The position numbers and the translations under genes were made by a program. From JAMORN01 sp027063545 [NCBI: bacterium] (GTDB lineage: Bacteria > JAMORN01), in contig JAMORN010000255.1 in the NCBI GenBank assembly GCA_027063545.1, positions 1 through 8,713 of the forward strand: a DNA stretch of 8,713 nt, read 5' to 3'. This document shows positions 7,048 to 8,713 of the stretch, in pieces; positions within the stretch are counted from its first letter, which is position 1; each line of letters starts with the position of its first letter. The notes below the pieces were generated by a model. The model worked only from the letters and a program-made list of their open reading frames with translations, made no database searches and was not told the DNA's origin.

Positions 7048-7917
7048 TTACAAAAATAAATAGTTTAAAGGGTTTACAGGTTTTTGATTAATTCTTATCT
7101 CAAAATGAAGATGAGGATAAAGACTTACACCACTACTACCAATAGTACCTATTACCTGAGATTTTTTTACCCTTTGTCCTTTTTTAACAAGTATAGTATT
7201 GAGATGGGCATAATAAGTTGATATTTTTTCTGAATGTTTAATGATAATATATTTGCCAAAATATCTATCTATTCCTGTTTTTATAACAATTCCATCCCCT
7301 GATGCAAATACTTTACTTCCTATAGGTCCAGTTATATCAATACCTGAATGAAATTTTTCTTTTTCAGTTAGAGGATCGTAGGAATAACCAAATTTTCTTG
7401 TTATTTTATTAGAAAAATCAGCAGGATATCTTGTTGGAAGTAGATTAAATTTTTTAGGATTATCATTAAACGACAAAATTAAATTTACAAAATATACAAG
7501 AGATTTTCCTACAATTTTATTTAATTCATTAATATTTAAATTCATTATAACACTATCCAAGGAATTATTATAGATAGTAATTACATTTGTAGATATTCCC
7601 AATTTTTTATACTCATTTTGAATATTTTTTTCTAATTCTTTAATTTTTTGAAGGTTGTAGTTGATAGAATCGTATTTTTCCTTAATTTTCGGGATACTTT
7701 TTTTATATTGCGTTATTTCTTTTTTTATCTTATGAGTAACTACATTATTTTTCTTTATTTGTTTTTTTATTTGGGGGATATAAATAAAACCTAATATAAT
7801 TATCATAAAGATTATGAAATAAAGAAATAACGAATATATATTATATCTTCTTATTTTTACTTTTTTATGTTTTTTATCAAATGAAAAAATTAAAATTTGA
7901 CTTTTTTTCCTTGGCAT
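7048..7917 (-). CDS. Membrane-anchored M23 (LytM-type) peptidoglycan endopeptidase
   Basis: This is a predicted zinc metallopeptidase that cuts peptidoglycan peptide cross-links or bridges from the periplasmic face of the inner membrane. Residues 1-26 are basic and cytoplasmic, and a single transmembrane helix spans about 28-48. A lysine/glutamate-rich coiled-coil linker runs over about 50-106. The LytM/M23 domain occupies about 170-285. Its metal ligands are all visible: H190 and D194 (HSGID), and H271 of HLH (269-271). H238 (YYAHL) and H269 complete the active site, so unlike degenerate EnvC-type activators this copy is likely catalytic. No Shine-Dalgarno precedes the ATG at 7917, where the upstream bases are TTTTAAAATACT. 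It is transcribed away from the LpxH-like gene across a 55-base gap and leads into the DUF4416 gene. The exact bond cleaved, and any role in growth or division, cannot be told from sequence. Confidence 0.93.
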   Translation of the reverse strand: MPRKKSQILIFSFDKKHKKVKIRRYNIYSLFLYFIIFMIIILGFIYIPQIKKQIKKNNVVTHKIKKEITQYKKSIPKIKEKYDSINYNLQKIKELEKNIQNEYKKLGISTNVITIYNNSLDSVIMNLNINELNKIVGKSLVYFVNLILSFNDNPKKFNLLPTRYPADFSNKITRKFGYSYDPLTEKEKFHSGIDITGPIGSKVFASGDGIVIKTGIDRYFGKYIIIKHSEKISTYYAHLNTILVKKGQRVKKSQVIGTIGSSGVSLYPHLHFEIRINQKPVNPLNYLFL

Positions 7918-7972
7918 AGTATTTTAAAATAAAATTTTATAACATATAATTAAAATATTTTAAAGAGCAATT
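7918..7972. promoter_or_regulatory. Divergent promoter region between the M23 peptidase and LpxH-like genes
   Basis: This 55-base gap must drive transcription both ways. For the plus strand, a TATAAT sits at 7945-7950 with only a weak -35. For the minus strand, TATAAA (complement of 7936-7941) lies 17 bases from TTTAAA (complement of 7959-7964). The region is so AT-rich that such matches arise by chance, so the boxes are tentative. That a bidirectional promoter is here follows from the gene layout. Confidence 0.4.
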
Positions 7973-8710
7973 ATGAAAGTAGTCTTAATTGCTGATAGTC
8001 ATATATTAACTTCAAAAGAAGCTATAGAATTTTCAAATTTTTTACGACTTTTATATGAAAAACATAAATTTGATACATTAATACTATTAGGAGATATATT
8101 TGACGTCTGGTTTGAATTTAAAAATGTAATTATAGATAGATTTTTTCCAGCACTTTATGAATTAAAGAGATTAAAAGAAGACAATGTTAGAATAATATAT
8201 ATATTAGGCAATCATGATTGGTGGAGTTATGGCTTTTTTGAAGAATATTTAAGTATAGAAGTATATAAATCTGATTATAAAATAGTAAAATTAAACGATA
8301 GTATAAATAGAATATTAATATCTCATGGAGATAAAGTATATAAATCTAAGAAATATAAGATTCTCCTTTCTATAATGACAAATCCTATATTAGAATTTTT
8401 ATATAGGTATTTTCCTCCATTTTTAGGAATTTTTTTAGCAGAGAGATTTTCAAAGAGTAGTAGAAAATTAGGAAAAGATTATTGTCCTGAGTATACAAAA
8501 AAAGTTAACGATAAATTTATGGAATTATTAAAAAGACATAATGTTAACTATGGATTTTTGGGACATCTGCATAATTTTTTTATTTTAAAATCAAAAGATA
8601 ATAAAGGTAATAATTTTTTACTTTATAATTTACCAGCGTGGTATAAAAATAAAGAATATATTTTAATAGATGATAACGAAATTTTTTTAAAAAAAGGAGA
8701 TAAAACATGA
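7973..8710 (+). CDS. UDP-2,3-diacylglucosamine diphosphatase-like (LpxH-type) metallophosphoesterase
   Basis: This is probably the lipid A (Kdo2-lipid A) pathway hydrolase that converts UDP-2,3-diacylglucosamine to 2,3-diacylglucosamine-1-phosphate at the cytoplasmic face of the membrane. The calcineurin-like dimetal motifs are complete: D8-x-H10 (ADSH), GDIFDVW with D41, GNHD at 79-82, SHGD with H118, and GHLH with H198 and H200. The segment at about 125-165 (hydrophobic stretches, then FLAERFSKSSRK) resembles the acyl-chain-binding lid of LpxH. The length of 245 residues fits. The third motif is GNHD rather than the GNRD of E. coli LpxH, so an LpxH variant or another metallophosphoesterase remains possible, and I give no symbol. 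The RBS is weak (AGAG about five bases before the ATG). Its TGA overlaps the ATG of a following gene, implying an operon running right. Confidence 0.8.
   Translation: MKVVLIADSHILTSKEAIEFSNFLRLLYEKHKFDTLILLGDIFDVWFEFKNVIIDRFFPALYELKRLKEDNVRIIYILGNHDWWSYGFFEEYLSIEVYKSDYKIVKLNDSINRILISHGDKVYKSKKYKILLSIMTNPILEFLYRYFPPFLGIFLAERFSKSSRKLGKDYCPEYTKKVNDKFMELLKRHNVNYGFLGHLHNFFILKSKDNKGNNFLLYNLPAWYKNKEYILIDDNEIFLKKGDKT
8696..8699 (+). promoter_or_regulatory. Ribosome binding site for the gene starting at 8707
   Basis: An AAAAAAGGAGA run near the end of the LpxH-like gene places GGAG seven bases before the ATG at 8707. This is the best Shine-Dalgarno on the plus strand here and lies inside coding sequence, which supports a real start overlapping the upstream stop. 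Confidence 0.6.
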
Positions 8711-8713
8711 GTG
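8707..8713 (+). CDS. Start of a downstream gene (truncated by the right edge)
   Basis: The sequence ATGAGTG overlaps the TGA of the LpxH-like gene in the classic ATGA arrangement and has a well-spaced GGAG upstream. Only two codons (Met-Ser) are visible, so the product cannot be named. A further lipid A or envelope gene would be a reasonable guess from context. Confidence 0.55.

Noticed and set aside
1-8713. Mobile elements, CRISPR arrays, tRNA/rRNA genes, phage or defence modules
   Set aside because: Nothing matching these was seen on either strand. Nearly all of the sequence is accounted for by recognisable housekeeping, transport and envelope genes with short gaps.

Overview
The window is a compact, AT-rich stretch of bacterial chromosome. 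It encodes a branched-chain amino acid biosynthesis operon flanked by cell-envelope and membrane-transport genes. Low GC, short gaps between genes, a DUF4416 protein and an LpxH-type lipid A enzyme point to a Gram-negative thermophile-like lineage. My best guess is Aquificota, near Sulfurihydrogenibium/Persephonella. That is inference from protein style and was not tested by a search.

Layout, left to right. Positions 1-265 (minus) hold the first 88 codons of a CmpB-like integral membrane protein that runs off the left edge. Positions 285-1424 (minus) encode a cation diffusion facilitator (CDF) metal exporter with a duplicated C-terminal metal-sensing domain. A GC-rich hairpin with a U-tract at 1446-1501 ends the ilv operon and lies only 21 bases before the CDF start. 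Positions 1529-6406 (minus) hold the operon, transcribed in the order ilvD, ilvB, ilvN, ilvC. It encodes dihydroxy-acid dehydratase, both acetohydroxyacid synthase subunits and ketol-acid reductoisomerase: the common steps of valine, isoleucine and leucine synthesis apart from the final transamination. Upstream on the same strand are a DUF4416 protein (6472-7032) and a membrane-anchored M23/LytM peptidase (7048-7917). Divergent from these, on the plus strand, is an LpxH-type metallophosphoesterase (7973-8710). Its stop codon overlaps the ATG of another gene that is cut off at the right edge.

IlvBN makes acetolactate or acetohydroxybutyrate, IlvC reduces and isomerises it, and IlvD dehydrates the diol. 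ilvD/ilvB (stop codon inside the next RBS) and ilvB/ilvN (ATGA overlap) appear translationally coupled. No T-box or leader-peptide attenuator fits in the 65 bases before ilvD. The valine-site residues of the IlvN ACT domain are intact, so enzyme-level feedback is the control visible here.

I see no mobile element, CRISPR array, tRNA, rRNA, phage gene or defence system, and no gene-free stretch over 300 bases. The most unusual items are the tandem, ligand-poor second C-terminal domain of the CDF protein and the terminator-like hairpin in front of that gene, which contains a perfect Shine-Dalgarno sequence.
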